DNA of 60,651 nucleotides from Diplocloster modestus (GCF_019042245.1 NZ_JAHQCX010000029.1:1-60651); one strand, 5' to 3'. Numbered from the stretch's first letter, positions 26,765-36,503 are shown. Made by a program: numbers and translations. Notes: generated by a model not told the origin, from the letters alone.

Positions 26765-28144
26765 CTATTCCTTCAATGCATTTTCAAATGCGTTGTCAAC
26801 AGCTTCCTCCGGGGAAGAGGTACCGGTCAGGACATCACTGAGCATGATCTGAAGGGATTCTGAGATTTTGGTATAGGAATCAACAGACGGCCGTACTTCG
26901 GCGTATTTTAATTCCTCCCGGCAGGCCTGCATCACTTCGTCTGTGTTGAAATAGTCATCGGTATCGTACACGGATTCTCTGGTCGGAAGGTAACCGCCGG
27001 CTTTGCACCAGCCTGCCATCCCCTCATCATCCACATACATGCTGATCAGGAAATCCGCACACAGTTTTCTTTTTTCCTCGTCCTTGGTAAATACAGCGGA
27101 AACCCATCCGCCAGATGCGGTGACATGACTGCCCTCATCTTTCATGGGAATCTGGGCAACTCCCCACATTTTGTTGTACTCATCCTCACCAATCACGGAG
27201 CTGAGCTGTCCAGCCATGTAGTTTCCGGCCACAAACATGCCGACCTGTCCGGCCGCGACATCGGGGATGTAGTCAGGATCGGTGCCGAAGCCCACCACTC
27301 TGGACGGCGTGATCCCATCGTCGATACATTTTTTTTGGAAAGTCAGCTGGTCGATCAGATATTGCCGGTTGTCACCCTCGCCGAAGGCAGGCAGGCCCTG
27401 GTCATTCACAAGGGTTCCGCCCTGTCCCCAGAAGTACGGCAGTACAGAGCTCATGACGGTTGCTTCGTCTCTGGCCGCGGTATAGATAAAGGCGTCCATT
27501 CCCTTGGCCTTCAGATCATTGCCGATCTTTTCCACTTCTGCCCAGGTCTTCGGGGCTTCCGGGATCAGATCTTTTCTGTAGAACAGAACCCGCACATCCG
27601 TTGTGTACCAGAGCCCCAACGTCTCGTCCTGGGGCTTCATGACACCCTTGGCAAAGTCATAGAAATCATCAATCTGAATGCCCTTTTCCTGCATGACGTC
27701 ATCGATCGGCTGTACATAGTCATAAAACTGAGGGAAAATAAAGGAATCGATGGCGCCCATATCAGGGGCCTGTCCGGAAGATGCCTGTACCAGTGTTTTC
27801 GCCATAGACTCTGTGATCGCCGTGGTCGTATCCATAATCTTGATCTTGACATCCGGGTGTGCCTGCGCCCATTCGGTTGCCTTTGCAGTCAGATATTCCA
27901 GTTTCTTCGGGTTGGAATCGGAGAGGGAGTGCGGCGGATTCGGCTGCCACACCAACTCGATGGAGGCGTTTTCATTTCCGATCATCTGAGGAGACACGGT
28001 TATCTTTGCGCCGCTTTCTTCTTTTTTCTGCTGGGGCTGTGACGAAGGACTGTTCTCACCGGCCTGTTTGCCGGAACATCCGCCTGTTACCATAATTATC
28101 ATAATCAGAAGAAAAGAACACAGCATGTTAAGTTTCTTTTTCAT
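26765..28144 (-). CDS. extracellular sugar-binding lipoprotein (CUT1)
   Basis: This 459-residue lipoprotein delivers an oligosaccharide, probably an alpha-mannoside, to the MalF/MalG-like permeases. The signal peptide ends in TGGC (C23), followed by a Ser/Gln/Pro linker. The mature part is a cluster B (SBP_bac_1) fold, with QASSGQAPDMGAID and the Trp-rich ligand loop near GKAGG-like residues towards the C terminus (GWCKAGGYLPTRESV). It is the first gene of the mannosidase operon. Tandem repeats upstream may be control sites. Confidence 0.9.
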   Translation of the reverse strand: MKKKLNMLCSFLLIMIIMVTGGCSGKQAGENSPSSQPQQKKEESGAKITVSPQMIGNENASIELVWQPNPPHSLSDSNPKKLEYLTAKATEWAQAHPDVKIKIMDTTTAITESMAKTLVQASSGQAPDMGAIDSFIFPQFYDYVQPIDDVMQEKGIQIDDFYDFAKGVMKPQDETLGLWYTTDVRVLFYRKDLIPEAPKTWAEVEKIGNDLKAKGMDAFIYTAARDEATVMSSVLPYFWGQGGTLVNDQGLPAFGEGDNRQYLIDQLTFQKKCIDDGITPSRVVGFGTDPDYIPDVAAGQVGMFVAGNYMAGQLSSVIGEDEYNKMWGVAQIPMKDEGSHVTASGGWVSAVFTKDEEKRKLCADFLISMYVDDEGMAGWCKAGGYLPTRESVYDTDDYFNTDEVMQACREELKYAEVRPSVDSYTKISESLQIMLSDVLTGTSSPEEAVDNAFENALKE

Positions 28145-28208
28145 AATTTACTCCATTTCCCCGCTAAAGCGGATAGGTTTGTATAATAATCTCAATTTGA
28201 TTCGTTAC

Positions 28209-28279
28209 TTATGCAGTGATAAGTTGATTATGTAGTGATAAGTAGTTGATTATGCAGTGAAAAGTTGATTATGCAGTGA
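28209..28279. repeat. four phased direct repeats upstream of mannosidase operon
   Basis: TTATGCAGTGA, with one copy reading TTATGTAGTGA, occurs at 28209, 28228, 28250 and 28269, i.e. at intervals of 19, 22 and 19 bases, each extended by a similar GTTGA. The array lies in a 422-base gap (28145-28566) that is otherwise AT-rich and without a convincing reading frame or promoter. The near two-turn phasing and position suggest an operator array for the operon starting at 28144. Confidence 0.7.
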
Positions 28280-28566
28280 AACATTGTGTGGCTGAAGAGT
28301 TGTGATTATCCGAGCTTTGTGTTAAAATACGGACAGGTAGAATATGAGCATTCACTTCGATCTGACTTTCTGATCCTTTGCTGAATTGGTGGGAAAGTGA
28401 TTCGCGGGAATGATCTTCTACAAATTGCATCAGGGATTGTAGTTACATGAGAAGTATAGGTTTTACAGCCAGTGGAGTGGTTTGTAAAATTTATACTTTT
28501 CTGCTTTCTGCCTTACATTCTTTCTATAGGCCGATTCCAAATACTACATATTAAGAAACTTTCCTG

Positions 28567-29589
28567 TTATGATTCACCACAAGACTGTCTGATCATCAAT
28601 TTTGGCTGCAGAATAATCTTTGTGTTGCTTTTACTCATTTTGTCGCGGATTTTATTCAGCAACAACTCGGCTGCACGCTCGCCAAGCTCGTATTTCGGCT
28701 GTCCGACCGTAGTCAGCGGAACCGTTAGATAGGGGCAAAAGTCATCGTTGTTGTAACCGATGAGGGCGATATCTTTTCCGATCCGGTAACCATGCTCGAT
28801 CAATGCCCGGGATGCGCCCAGGGCCACGCTGTCCGACATTGCCATAACCGCGGTCACTTTTTTGCTTTCCAGTGTATCCATGGCTTCCAACATCGCCTCA
28901 TAGGAAAATTCCTTGGAATTCCTGGCTTTGCTCTTACCTGTAATTGTGAAATAGTGCATCTGTTCTTTTTCAAAGACCTGTACCGCGCCTCTTAGGCGGT
29001 CCGTCACAGACATAGTTTCCCCATCAGGCCCCATGCAGACGGCTACATTCTGATGTCCCAGTTTTTTCAAATAGTCCGCCGCCAGTTTTCCACCCAGCAG
29101 ATTATCCGTGCCGACATAGTCATGTTCATAATCGGTAGAACAGCGATCAATAAAGACAACAGGGATTCTGCTTTTTTCCAGTATCTCGATGGCCTCTGCG
29201 CTCATGTGATTGGTAGGAGTCATGATCAATCCGTCTACCTGTCTGGCCTGGAAGGACTCAATCAGTTCCGTTTCTTTTTCCACACTACCGTCTGAGCAGC
29301 CCAGAATCAGATTATAGTTTTGACCGGACGTGTATTCCTCGATCCCCCGGAAAATCTCAGAATAAAAATGACCCGCAAACAGATTGGAAAAGATTACTCC
29401 GATCACAAAAGATTGTTTTACCCGCAGGGACTGCGCCAGACGGTTGGGTTGATAGTTGAGTGATTTTGCCGCTTCCAGAACTCTTTTTCGGGTTTCCTCG
29501 TCGATTCGTCCTTCATTGTTCATTGCACGGCAGGCGGTAGTCCGGGATACCTTGGCAAGTTCGGCCACATCCAGCAGAGTGGGTTTCAT
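28567..29589 (-). CDS. LacI/GalR-family transcriptional repressor
   Basis: This 340-residue repressor has the N-terminal helix-turn-helix TLLDVAELAKVSRTTACRAMNN followed by the hinge YQPNRLAQSLR and a sugar-binding core of the periplasmic-binding type. I chose the ATG at 29589 because AAAGGAGGAA precedes it; an upstream ATG at 29634 has none and would put 15 odd residues before the domain. It lies just upstream of the mannosidase operon on the same strand and most likely represses it in the absence of the mannoside. A 16-bp palindrome in its own leader points to autoregulation. Confidence 0.92.
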   Translation of the reverse strand: MKPTLLDVAELAKVSRTTACRAMNNEGRIDEETRKRVLEAAKSLNYQPNRLAQSLRVKQSFVIGVIFSNLFAGHFYSEIFRGIEEYTSGQNYNLILGCSDGSVEKETELIESFQARQVDGLIMTPTNHMSAEAIEILEKSRIPVVFIDRCSTDYEHDYVGTDNLLGGKLAADYLKKLGHQNVAVCMGPDGETMSVTDRLRGAVQVFEKEQMHYFTITGKSKARNSKEFSYEAMLEAMDTLESKKVTAVMAMSDSVALGASRALIEHGYRIGKDIALIGYNNDDFCPYLTVPLTTVGQPKYELGERAAELLLNKIRDKMSKSNTKIILQPKLMIRQSCGES

Positions 29590-29604
29590 AAATTCCTCCT
29601 TTCC

Positions 29605-29620
29605 GCGGAATCGATTCCGC
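29605..29620. promoter_or_regulatory. palindromic operator candidate in LacI leader
   Basis: GCGGAATCGATTCCGC is a perfect 16-bp palindrome with a central CG, typical of LacI-family operators. It lies just upstream of the ribosome binding site of the repressor gene, so bound repressor would block its own transcription. Confidence 0.6.
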
Positions 29621-29754
29621 AAGTTGCACAACATAACTGCTTATACAGGTGTCAAACGCCCCCTCCCATTAGTAAACTGGTTTTATTATATGATGGTTAT
29701 GCATAATAGTCAATACACGATCAGATGATAAAAAATATTTGTGCATATGTCCTG

Positions 29755-29772
29755 AATTTCATGCGCGAAATT
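29755..29772. promoter_or_regulatory. inverted repeat in divergent intergenic region
   Basis: AATTTC-ATGCGC-GAAATT forms a 6-6-6 inverted repeat roughly midway in the 340-base gap between the LacI gene and the sensor kinase at 29930. A TACAAT -10-like box lies about 100 bases downstream of it with no clear -35, so an activated promoter for the kinase operon is possible. Nothing else is seen in the gap. Confidence 0.35.
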
Positions 29773-29929
29773 TGTAGATTTATACAGTATGGTGGAAGAA
29801 CTGCTTGGAAGAAGAAGGAGAACACCAGAATGTTTGGGAAAAGATTTTTGCTAACCGTTATGATATGATACAATAGAGCAAAAGAGGCCGGCGCAGGCAA
29901 ATGTGATACAGAACATTGGAGGAAAAGAG

Positions 29930-31684
29930 ATGCGCAAATACAAATTCCGCTTTAAACTGCTTCTCACCAACGTATGCGTGATCGGGGCCGTCATCACGGT
30001 CTTCCTGGTTTCCTTTCTCTGGTATTATCTGGATATCCGTTCGGATCAAAATGCGGAAGAGATGGAACGCACCATCCAGAAGGTGAGCAGCGGGATGGAG
30101 ACTTCTATCGAAATGCTGGACAGTATCGCTCTGCAGCTGAGCACGAACAATTACATAGTAGGCGTATTAAAAGATCTGGATGTTCAGAATCCTGATAATT
30201 ATTTTCAGAGTGAAGTGGTAGAGACGAAGCGCATCCACGAGTTTATGTGGTCTTATATCCTGAAGACAGATGTGGCCAGCCGCGTGTGTATCTATAACCG
30301 GTACGGAGATTTTGTCTATACCGGCAATGCGGTGGACAATGAAAAAGTGGTGGAATACATTCGCCGGGACCATATTGACAGTATAGAACAGGAACTGGCG
30401 CAGGATGGGATATACAGCCTTTACGAAAACTGCCAGGAGGACCGGCTGACGTTAAAATCAAATCCGGGATACGTGTCGGTGATCCGCGCGATTCAGGAAG
30501 ACCCTATGTTAAGGGGGACCCCTCTTGGGTATGTGGAGGTGCAGCTGTCCATAACGGTGTTGGGCAGGATGCTTAACACCGGGGTCGACACCGAATATTT
30601 CTGTGTGAAGGATCTAAAGAGTAAAGAGTTTCTGTTCGGCTCGGACAGCGAAATTCCCGAGTCGGTGAAAGATAAGGCGATTATCCGCCGGGCTGTTCCG
30701 ATAGAAAAATATGGTATTCAGATAGAGATGGAGCAGGATAACAGCGGACAGGCTGTGTTCATGCGGAATATGATGCTCACCATCCTGGCCGTGCTGATTG
30801 TATTGACCGGCGGAGTGTTTATCATACAGAAATCGATTCTGACCAGGCTGACCAGTCCCCTTATAAAGTTATGTGAATCGGTAACGAGAATTGAGGGGGG
30901 AGGAGCGGAACAAGGACTAGTCCTGGAAGGCGGTTATGATGAATTTGCCCACATAGAAACGGCATTTAATCAGATGCTGGGGAATCTGCGCCAGTCCATG
31001 GAGGAAGTGGTTCTCGCCAGGACCAGCGAGCTCAACGCCCAGTTGTTGGCATTACAGGCCCAGATGGACCCTCATTTCATCCACAACGCCATCGCTGTCA
31101 TCGGGGCGCTGGCGGACGAGGGGGAAAATGAAAAAGCGGTCCTTATGTGCCAGAAGCTGTCGGAGATGATCCGGTACAACACCGAATACGGCGATGCCCG
31201 GGTACAGGTGCAGGAGGAGATCCGGCATGCTGAGAATTATCTGGATCTTATGAAAGTGCGGTATGAGGACAAATTTCAGTATCAGATCTCTTCCGGGATC
31301 GACTGGCGGATACAGATTCCCAAGTATGTCCTGCAGCCTCTGGTGGAGAACTGTTTCCGGCATGGGTTTAAGAAAAAGGGGTTTCCATGGCAGCTCGAAA
31401 TCCGCTGTTATGAAGATGAGAGGAACTGGTATCTGGAAGTGAGGGACAACGGTGTGGGAATGGATCAGGAGCAGATGGAAGAGATCAGCAGGCAGCTTTC
31501 CCTGATACAGACGAAGAATCCCAAGGAGATGATGGAGAATCTGAAGATCGGCGGGTTGTCACTGATCAATGTGATGATGCGGCTGTGGATGAATTATGGA
31601 AATACAATGTTTTTTGAAATCAAGATGCCTGGAATCGGAAACGAGGGTGCAGTGGTGTGTATCGGAGGATTGAAGAATGATTGA
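29930..31684 (+). CDS. YesM-type sensor histidine kinase
   Basis: This 584-residue membrane kinase starts at the ATG following GGAGGAAAAG; an in-frame ATG at 29903 is upstream of that site. Membrane helices at about residues 10-32 and 280-300 flank an extracellular sensor. After a HAMP linker the HisKA_6 acceptor is H382 (MDPHFIHNAIAV), with LVENCFRHGF and DNGVGMD in the ATPase domain. Its last codons overlap the start of the response-regulator gene by eight bases. The pair heads the fucosidase/sulfatase locus and probably senses its glycan or the loaded binding protein. Confidence 0.92.
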   Translation: MRKYKFRFKLLLTNVCVIGAVITVFLVSFLWYYLDIRSDQNAEEMERTIQKVSSGMETSIEMLDSIALQLSTNNYIVGVLKDLDVQNPDNYFQSEVVETKRIHEFMWSYILKTDVASRVCIYNRYGDFVYTGNAVDNEKVVEYIRRDHIDSIEQELAQDGIYSLYENCQEDRLTLKSNPGYVSVIRAIQEDPMLRGTPLGYVEVQLSITVLGRMLNTGVDTEYFCVKDLKSKEFLFGSDSEIPESVKDKAIIRRAVPIEKYGIQIEMEQDNSGQAVFMRNMMLTILAVLIVLTGGVFIIQKSILTRLTSPLIKLCESVTRIEGGGAEQGLVLEGGYDEFAHIETAFNQMLGNLRQSMEEVVLARTSELNAQLLALQAQMDPHFIHNAIAVIGALADEGENEKAVLMCQKLSEMIRYNTEYGDARVQVQEEIRHAENYLDLMKVRYEDKFQYQISSGIDWRIQIPKYVLQPLVENCFRHGFKKKGFPWQLEIRCYEDERNWYLEVRDNGVGMDQEQMEEISRQLSLIQTKNPKEMMENLKIGGLSLINVMMRLWMNYGNTMFFEIKMPGIGNEGAVVCIGGLKND

Positions 31685-33179
31685 AGTATTGGTGGCGGAA
31701 GATGAACTTCCCCTCTTGAGGAATCTGAGTAATAATATCGAGAAGCTGAACGGGGCATTTCATGTGGCGGCCAGGGCCGCGGACGGGCAGGAAGCGATCG
31801 AGGCGCTTAAAAACCACAGGATTTCGCTGGCATTTCTGGATATCAATATGCCGGTGCTGGACGGTATGGAGGTATTGAAATATATCCAGGATCAAAAGCT
31901 GCAGGTGGTAACCGTTATAGTGAGCGGTTACCGGGAATTCGCCTATGCCCAGCAGGCCATCCGCTATGGGGTGAAAGAATACCTGCTAAAGCCGTTGAAC
32001 AAGGAAAAGCTGGCGGATCTGCTTGATAAATTGGAGGGAGAGTTTCAGGCCAGGGATTATAAACGGCTGCAGGAACTTCATGAGCACCTATTGTTAGGAG
32101 AGGACGGCGCAAAGAGCGGGCAGGGACTGGACGGGGAAAAGTATTATATCGGGGCTTTCTGGGCCGGTACCTACCAGATGACAGACGAAGGTTATTTTAT
32201 GACCGACCGGCAAAAAGAGCGCGTAAAAAGAATCCGTGAATTGCTGGAACGGGAGTTTCCCGCAGATAGCTATTGGCTGATCAATGGAAGATACCAGGCG
32301 GAGTGGATACTGCTGGTTAAGGAAATGGTTACGGGAGTGGGCAGGAGAATAAGGGCACTCATACAACAGATGGATCAGGAAGAAGGGGTGCCTGTGACCG
32401 CTATATTAGAGGAGACACCTCTTACTATGGGACAGATTCACAGGGCTTATGAAGAACTGGGACGGGTGGCTAAGAAAAACATGCGGATATCGGCTTCCGG
32501 CTTTTTCTCCGTGCGTATTGGTGAACAGCGGGAGGACTCAGAGCCCCTGCAAAGCAGGCTCAGGGACAGCGGTTTCGTTGCGGTTTATAACAGTATCGAA
32601 GGGATTTCCCGTGCGCTGCGTCATGAGCTGGAGTTGACGAGAGATATCAGAAGCGTGATGGTGGACAACATCAAACGGTTTTTCCAGAATATCTGCGGAA
32701 GAGCCAACTGTGAGTGTGCCTACGCGGATCTGGAGGAAGATATTCTGAAGGTGATGGAGCAGGGATATCGCCTGCAGGAAATCGAGGAGGGGCTGCAGGA
32801 AGTGATTTTATACTGCTTCCGCTTCAATGTCAGCGAGGGAGGCAATAAAAAAGCGCTGGCCTGGGAGATGAAGAAGTATCTGGAAGAACAGTTCGCCACA
32901 CAGATTACCAGTGCCGTCCTCCAGGAACGGTTCGGTTTTGTGCCAATCTATCTGCGGTCTATTTTCCGGGAACATTATGAATGTACGCCTAACGAATACC
33001 TTCAGAAGCTGCGCTTGAAGAAAGCAAAGGAACTGCTGTCAGCGGTGCCGGAGATCTCATTGAAGAAGATCGCAGAGGAGATCGGTTATCAGGATTCCAT
33101 GTATTTTTCTAAGATATTTAAAAAACAGGAGGGAATGGCACCATCGGAGTATCGAAAAAGAGTTTCCAATAATCCATAG
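31677..33179 (+). CDS. YesN-type response regulator (REC + AraC)
   Basis: This 500-residue regulator has the receiver acidic residues E8-D9, phospho-acceptor D55 in AFLDINMP and K105 in LLKPLN. The C-terminal 100 residues form an AraC double helix-turn-helix (IAEEIGYQDSMYFSKIFK). It is translated from an ATG inside the kinase gene's end. The next gene, the binding protein at 33258, has its own leader with a short palindrome, a plausible target for this activator. Confidence 0.92.
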   Translation: MIEVLVAEDELPLLRNLSNNIEKLNGAFHVAARAADGQEAIEALKNHRISLAFLDINMPVLDGMEVLKYIQDQKLQVVTVIVSGYREFAYAQQAIRYGVKEYLLKPLNKEKLADLLDKLEGEFQARDYKRLQELHEHLLLGEDGAKSGQGLDGEKYYIGAFWAGTYQMTDEGYFMTDRQKERVKRIRELLEREFPADSYWLINGRYQAEWILLVKEMVTGVGRRIRALIQQMDQEEGVPVTAILEETPLTMGQIHRAYEELGRVAKKNMRISASGFFSVRIGEQREDSEPLQSRLRDSGFVAVYNSIEGISRALRHELELTRDIRSVMVDNIKRFFQNICGRANCECAYADLEEDILKVMEQGYRLQEIEEGLQEVILYCFRFNVSEGGNKKALAWEMKKYLEEQFATQITSAVLQERFGFVPIYLRSIFREHYECTPNEYLQKLRLKKAKELLSAVPEISLKKIAEEIGYQDSMYFSKIFKKQEGMAPSEYRKRVSNNP

Positions 33180-33205
33180 AAAATTTTTCTTTCTTACATT
33201 CTCCA

Positions 33206-33215
33206 CAAGCGCTTG
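33206..33215. promoter_or_regulatory. short palindrome in binding-protein leader
   Basis: CAAGCGCTTG is a perfect ten-base palindrome with a central GC, 42 bases before the binding-protein start. It could be a LacI-type operator or part of an activator site. A TAACAT box follows but no matching -35 is clear. Confidence 0.35.
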
Positions 33216-33257
33216 AAATGGTAACATGAGCACATCAAAGAAAGGAGGATTAAAATA

Positions 33258-34658
33258 ATGAAAAAGAAAAGTGTGAACAGGTTATGCGCGCTGCTATGTA
33301 TGGTGATCGTCGGGGTATCAGGGTTAGCGGGATGCGGCCAGGCGGCGCAGCCATCGAAACCAGACAGCAATACGGCTGGGGAGAGTCCTGCGGCAAAAGA
33401 AGAGAGTCAGGCGGATAAGAATCAGACCGCGGATGCGGGGGACAAGGAAGAGAGAAGAGTCTCCGCCATGGTGATGCAGTCCAGAAATTATCCGGGACTT
33501 GGAAAAATGATCACCAAATTGAAAGAGGAAGAAAATATTACGGTGGATCTGCAGGTAGTACCGGACGATCAGTATGACAACCTGCTGAAAATGAAACTGG
33601 GGTCCGGGGAATGCCCGGATATGATCGATTACAGTGTGCCCCAGCTGTACGGCCTGATTGATGCGCCGAAGTACCTGGCGGATTTGACGGGGGAAGCGTG
33701 GACGTCACGTCTGGTCAATCCGGATATCTCCACCCATGATGATGGAAAAATCTATTCGTTTACCTTCAAGTCCTTCAATGGAATACAGGGTATGATCTAC
33801 AATAAGAAGGTGTTGGAAGAGAACGGGATCACGAATCTTCCCAAGACACCGCAAGAATTCGACCAGATGTGTGAGACGCTGAAGGCAGCGGGAGTAACCC
33901 CGATTCTGCTTCCGTCCGACACCTGGGTACCGCAGATCTGGATGACTTCAGGTTTCAGCCGCGCTTTCGGCAGTGATGAGAAGAGCTACGAGTTCGCCGA
34001 GGCAGTGCTCAGCAATCAGGCGAAGCTTACGGATTATCCGGAGCTTGCACAGGTAATCGATAACTATCTGTCTAATTTTACGAAGGGCTATGTCAACGAG
34101 GACTATCTGACCGTCAGCTATGACAGCTGTCTGGAGAGGCTGGCAAATGGGGAAGGGGCAATGCTGTACGGGACTTCCCTGATGGTCGGCACGATCGAGG
34201 GGACTTTCCCGGATGCCCAGATCGGGATGTTTAATATGCCGGCAGATTTTGACCAGAGTGATGTGATGGGCGCGGTGTATAATTCTATCGGATTTTCCGC
34301 GTACAAAGACTCCAAGAACCTGGATACGGTAAAAGAGATCTTCAATCTGTGGTCCACTCCGGAATACTGTAATCTGTGGTTTGAGGAAAACGCCGGATTC
34401 CCGGCATTCCCGGATGTGGACGGCGGGAAGATGAATGAGGAAGTGCTCAAGCTCTATCAGGAATATCTGGACAGCGGGAAGCTGGTAGAAGAGATGAACC
34501 CGATCCTCAACGATCTGCAGCCCTTATTCAGCAGTACCCTGTGGGTATATTATCTGGAGGCGCCCTCGAAAGGAAAGATGGATGGACAGGCGCTGCTGGA
34601 ACGGTTCCAGGGTGATGTTGAAAAATATATGAAGGAAAAACAGGCACCGGGATTCTAA
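33258..34658 (+). CDS. extracellular sugar-binding lipoprotein (CUT1)
   Basis: This 466-residue lipoprotein starts after AAAGGAGG, with the lipobox LAGC (C26) and a Lys/Glu/Ala linker to about residue 65. The mature domain is a cluster B oligosaccharide-binding fold (LKMKLGSGECPDMIDY). It heads the transporter of the fucosidase/sulfatase locus, so the expected ligand is a fucosylated, perhaps sulfated, oligosaccharide. A long-range stem-loop follows the gene and probably keeps its mRNA more abundant than the permease mRNA. Confidence 0.9.
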   Translation: MKKKSVNRLCALLCMVIVGVSGLAGCGQAAQPSKPDSNTAGESPAAKEESQADKNQTADAGDKEERRVSAMVMQSRNYPGLGKMITKLKEEENITVDLQVVPDDQYDNLLKMKLGSGECPDMIDYSVPQLYGLIDAPKYLADLTGEAWTSRLVNPDISTHDDGKIYSFTFKSFNGIQGMIYNKKVLEENGITNLPKTPQEFDQMCETLKAAGVTPILLPSDTWVPQIWMTSGFSRAFGSDEKSYEFAEAVLSNQAKLTDYPELAQVIDNYLSNFTKGYVNEDYLTVSYDSCLERLANGEGAMLYGTSLMVGTIEGTFPDAQIGMFNMPADFDQSDVMGAVYNSIGFSAYKDSKNLDTVKEIFNLWSTPEYCNLWFEENAGFPAFPDVDGGKMNEEVLKLYQEYLDSGKLVEEMNPILNDLQPLFSSTLWVYYLEAPSKGKMDGQALLERFQGDVEKYMKEKQAPGF

Positions 34659-34675
34659 CAGTCCGGGACGGGTTG

Positions 34676-34754
34676 GGGCTGCTGCACAGGAATAGGTATT
34701 CAGGATGCACTATGTCAGAAGCTGAATGCTCCCCTTTGTGCAGCAGCCCTTTTT
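34676..34754 (+). terminator. partial terminator after binding-protein gene
   Basis: GGGCTGCTGCACA (34676-34688) pairs perfectly with TGTGCAGCAGCCC (34737-34749), followed by TTTTT. The 48-base loop makes it less efficient than a compact hairpin, fitting a read-through terminator that lowers permease expression. Confidence 0.65.
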
Positions 34755-34782
34755 GCGCCCAAAAATAGGAGGAATAGTATAG

Positions 34783-35670
34783 ATGCGAAGGAAAAGTAAT
34801 ACAAAAAAAAGTTTTTATACGGCCAGGCTTTCCATTCCAGCCCTCTTTTTCTACGGCCTGTTCATCGTGGTTCCCTTTTTCATGAGTATGGTACTGTCGT
34901 TCACGGACTGGAATATCGACAGGTTGTTTCAGCCGGTATTCCGAGGGATAGATAACTATGTCACGATTTTTCAGGATCCGATTTTTATAAGGTCCCTGGG
35001 CAATACGCTGTTATTTGCCTTCTCAACCACCATACTGAAGACCGTGTTCGGCCTGCTGCTGGCGCTGGGACTGCTGAAAGCCACAAGGCTGAACAGCGTG
35101 CTGAGAACCATATTTTACGTGCCCTGTGTGTTAAGTCCGCTGATTATCGGCGTTATCTTTACCTCGATCCTGGCCCGGGAAGGTCTTTTGAACAATCTGC
35201 TGCAGGTGCTGCATCTGTCGCCTATGGCCCAGGACTGGCTGGCTTCCTACGGAACGGCTATGGGATCCGTGATCCTGATCGAGGGCTGGATGTGGTCGGG
35301 ATTCAATATGTTTATCTTCATATCCGGCCTACAGGCCATCCCCAGGGATTATTACGAGGCTGCCGAGACAGAGGGAATCAGCCGCTTTAATCAGTTCCGG
35401 CACATCACCCTGCCGCTGCTGGTGCCGTCCTTTACCGTGATTATCACCCTGAATGTTACGGGAAGCCTCAAAGTATTCGACCTGATCTATGTACTGACCA
35501 ACGGAGGCCCCGGATTTGACACACAGGTATTAAGTACTTTTACCTATCGTGCCTTTGGCCTGGGACTTCTGGGAGAATCCAGCGCCTCGGCGGTTGTGCT
35601 GATGGTGGTCGTAACAGTCATCTCATTTATTCTGAATAAAATACTTCGAAGAAGGGAGGTCGAGCTGTAA
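34783..35670 (+). CDS. CUT1 sugar ABC transporter permease (MalF-like)
   Basis: This 295-residue inner-membrane permease starts after AAATAGGAGGAAT. It has six predicted helices and the EAA motif DYYEAAETEGISRFNQF. The stop codon shares one base with the ATG of the next permease (TAATG), indicating coupling. As in the mannosidase locus, no ATPase gene is nearby. Confidence 0.92.
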   Translation: MRRKSNTKKSFYTARLSIPALFFYGLFIVVPFFMSMVLSFTDWNIDRLFQPVFRGIDNYVTIFQDPIFIRSLGNTLLFAFSTTILKTVFGLLLALGLLKATRLNSVLRTIFYVPCVLSPLIIGVIFTSILAREGLLNNLLQVLHLSPMAQDWLASYGTAMGSVILIEGWMWSGFNMFIFISGLQAIPRDYYEAAETEGISRFNQFRHITLPLLVPSFTVIITLNVTGSLKVFDLIYVLTNGGPGFDTQVLSTFTYRAFGLGLLGESSASAVVLMVVVTVISFILNKILRRREVEL

Positions 35671-36491
35671 TGAAGCGCAGAAAAATATACAGTGGTATCA
35701 AATATGTGTTCCTTGCGGGGCTGGCCTGTCTGTATCTGGTGCCGGTGGCCATGATGCTTTTGGGATCGGTAAAAGATAACAGCCAGGCGATCCGCTTCGA
35801 CTTAAGCTGGCCGGAACAGTTCCATTGGGAAAACTATGTTCACGTGCTGGAGGTCGGCAATATCCTGGGCGGCTATAAAAATAGTATCCTGATTACGGTC
35901 GCTGCCACTCTGCTGACGATTCTGGCCGGTGCGCTGGCCGGGATCGTCATAGGAAGAAGAAATGACCGCTGTTCCCGCTCCCTGTACTATTTTTTCCTGC
36001 TGGGACTGACTATGACCATGCAGACGGCCAGCACCTTCGCATTGCTGAAGGTCCTTCACATTTACGGGACCAGGATGGCCATTATCTGCATCTATGTGGG
36101 GATGAGGATGCCGTTTACGATCATGACGTTCTCCGGATTCGTGAAGGGAGTTCCCCAGGAGATCGATGAGGCAGCTATCATCGATGGGTGCAGCATCCAC
36201 AATCTGATTTTCCGGGTACTGCTGCCCATCCTGAAACCGATCATGATGACTAATGTGGTGATCACGGCTATCAGCGTGTGGAATGATTTTATGCTTCCGC
36301 TGTTCTTTGTAAATTCTTCCGCCAAATGGACCGTGCCCCTGACGATCTATAATTTTTTCGGCATGTATGCCAGAGACTGGAATTACGTGTTTGCGGCGCT
36401 GACACTCACGATTCTGCCCATTCTGATTTTGTTTTTGTGCCTGCAGAAATATATCGTGGGCGGTATGACGGCGGGAGCTGTGAAAGGATAG
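35670..36491 (+). CDS. CUT1 sugar ABC transporter permease (MalG-like)
   Basis: This 273-residue permease has an N-terminal helix at about residues 10-30, six helices in total and the EAA motif EIDEAAIIDGCSIHN. It ends with the conserved QKYIVGGMTAGAVKG tail also found in the MalG-like protein of the mannosidase locus, so the two transporters are related and probably use the same shared ATPase. The fucosidase gene follows after 12 bases. Confidence 0.92.
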   Translation: MKRRKIYSGIKYVFLAGLACLYLVPVAMMLLGSVKDNSQAIRFDLSWPEQFHWENYVHVLEVGNILGGYKNSILITVAATLLTILAGALAGIVIGRRNDRCSRSLYYFFLLGLTMTMQTASTFALLKVLHIYGTRMAIICIYVGMRMPFTIMTFSGFVKGVPQEIDEAAIIDGCSIHNLIFRVLLPILKPIMMTNVVITAISVWNDFMLPLFFVNSSAKWTVPLTIYNFFGMYARDWNYVFAALTLTILPILILFLCLQKYIVGGMTAGAVKG

Positions 36492-36503
36492 GAGGAAGAG
36501 CGT

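Noticed and set aside
27125..28042. 305-codon plus-strand open frame
   Set aside because: It is antisense to the binding-protein gene, which has a signal peptide, lipobox and operon context.
28209..28279. Possible CRISPR array
   Set aside because: Only four short copies at 19-22-base intervals leave no room for spacers, and no cas genes are present; it fits an operator array better.
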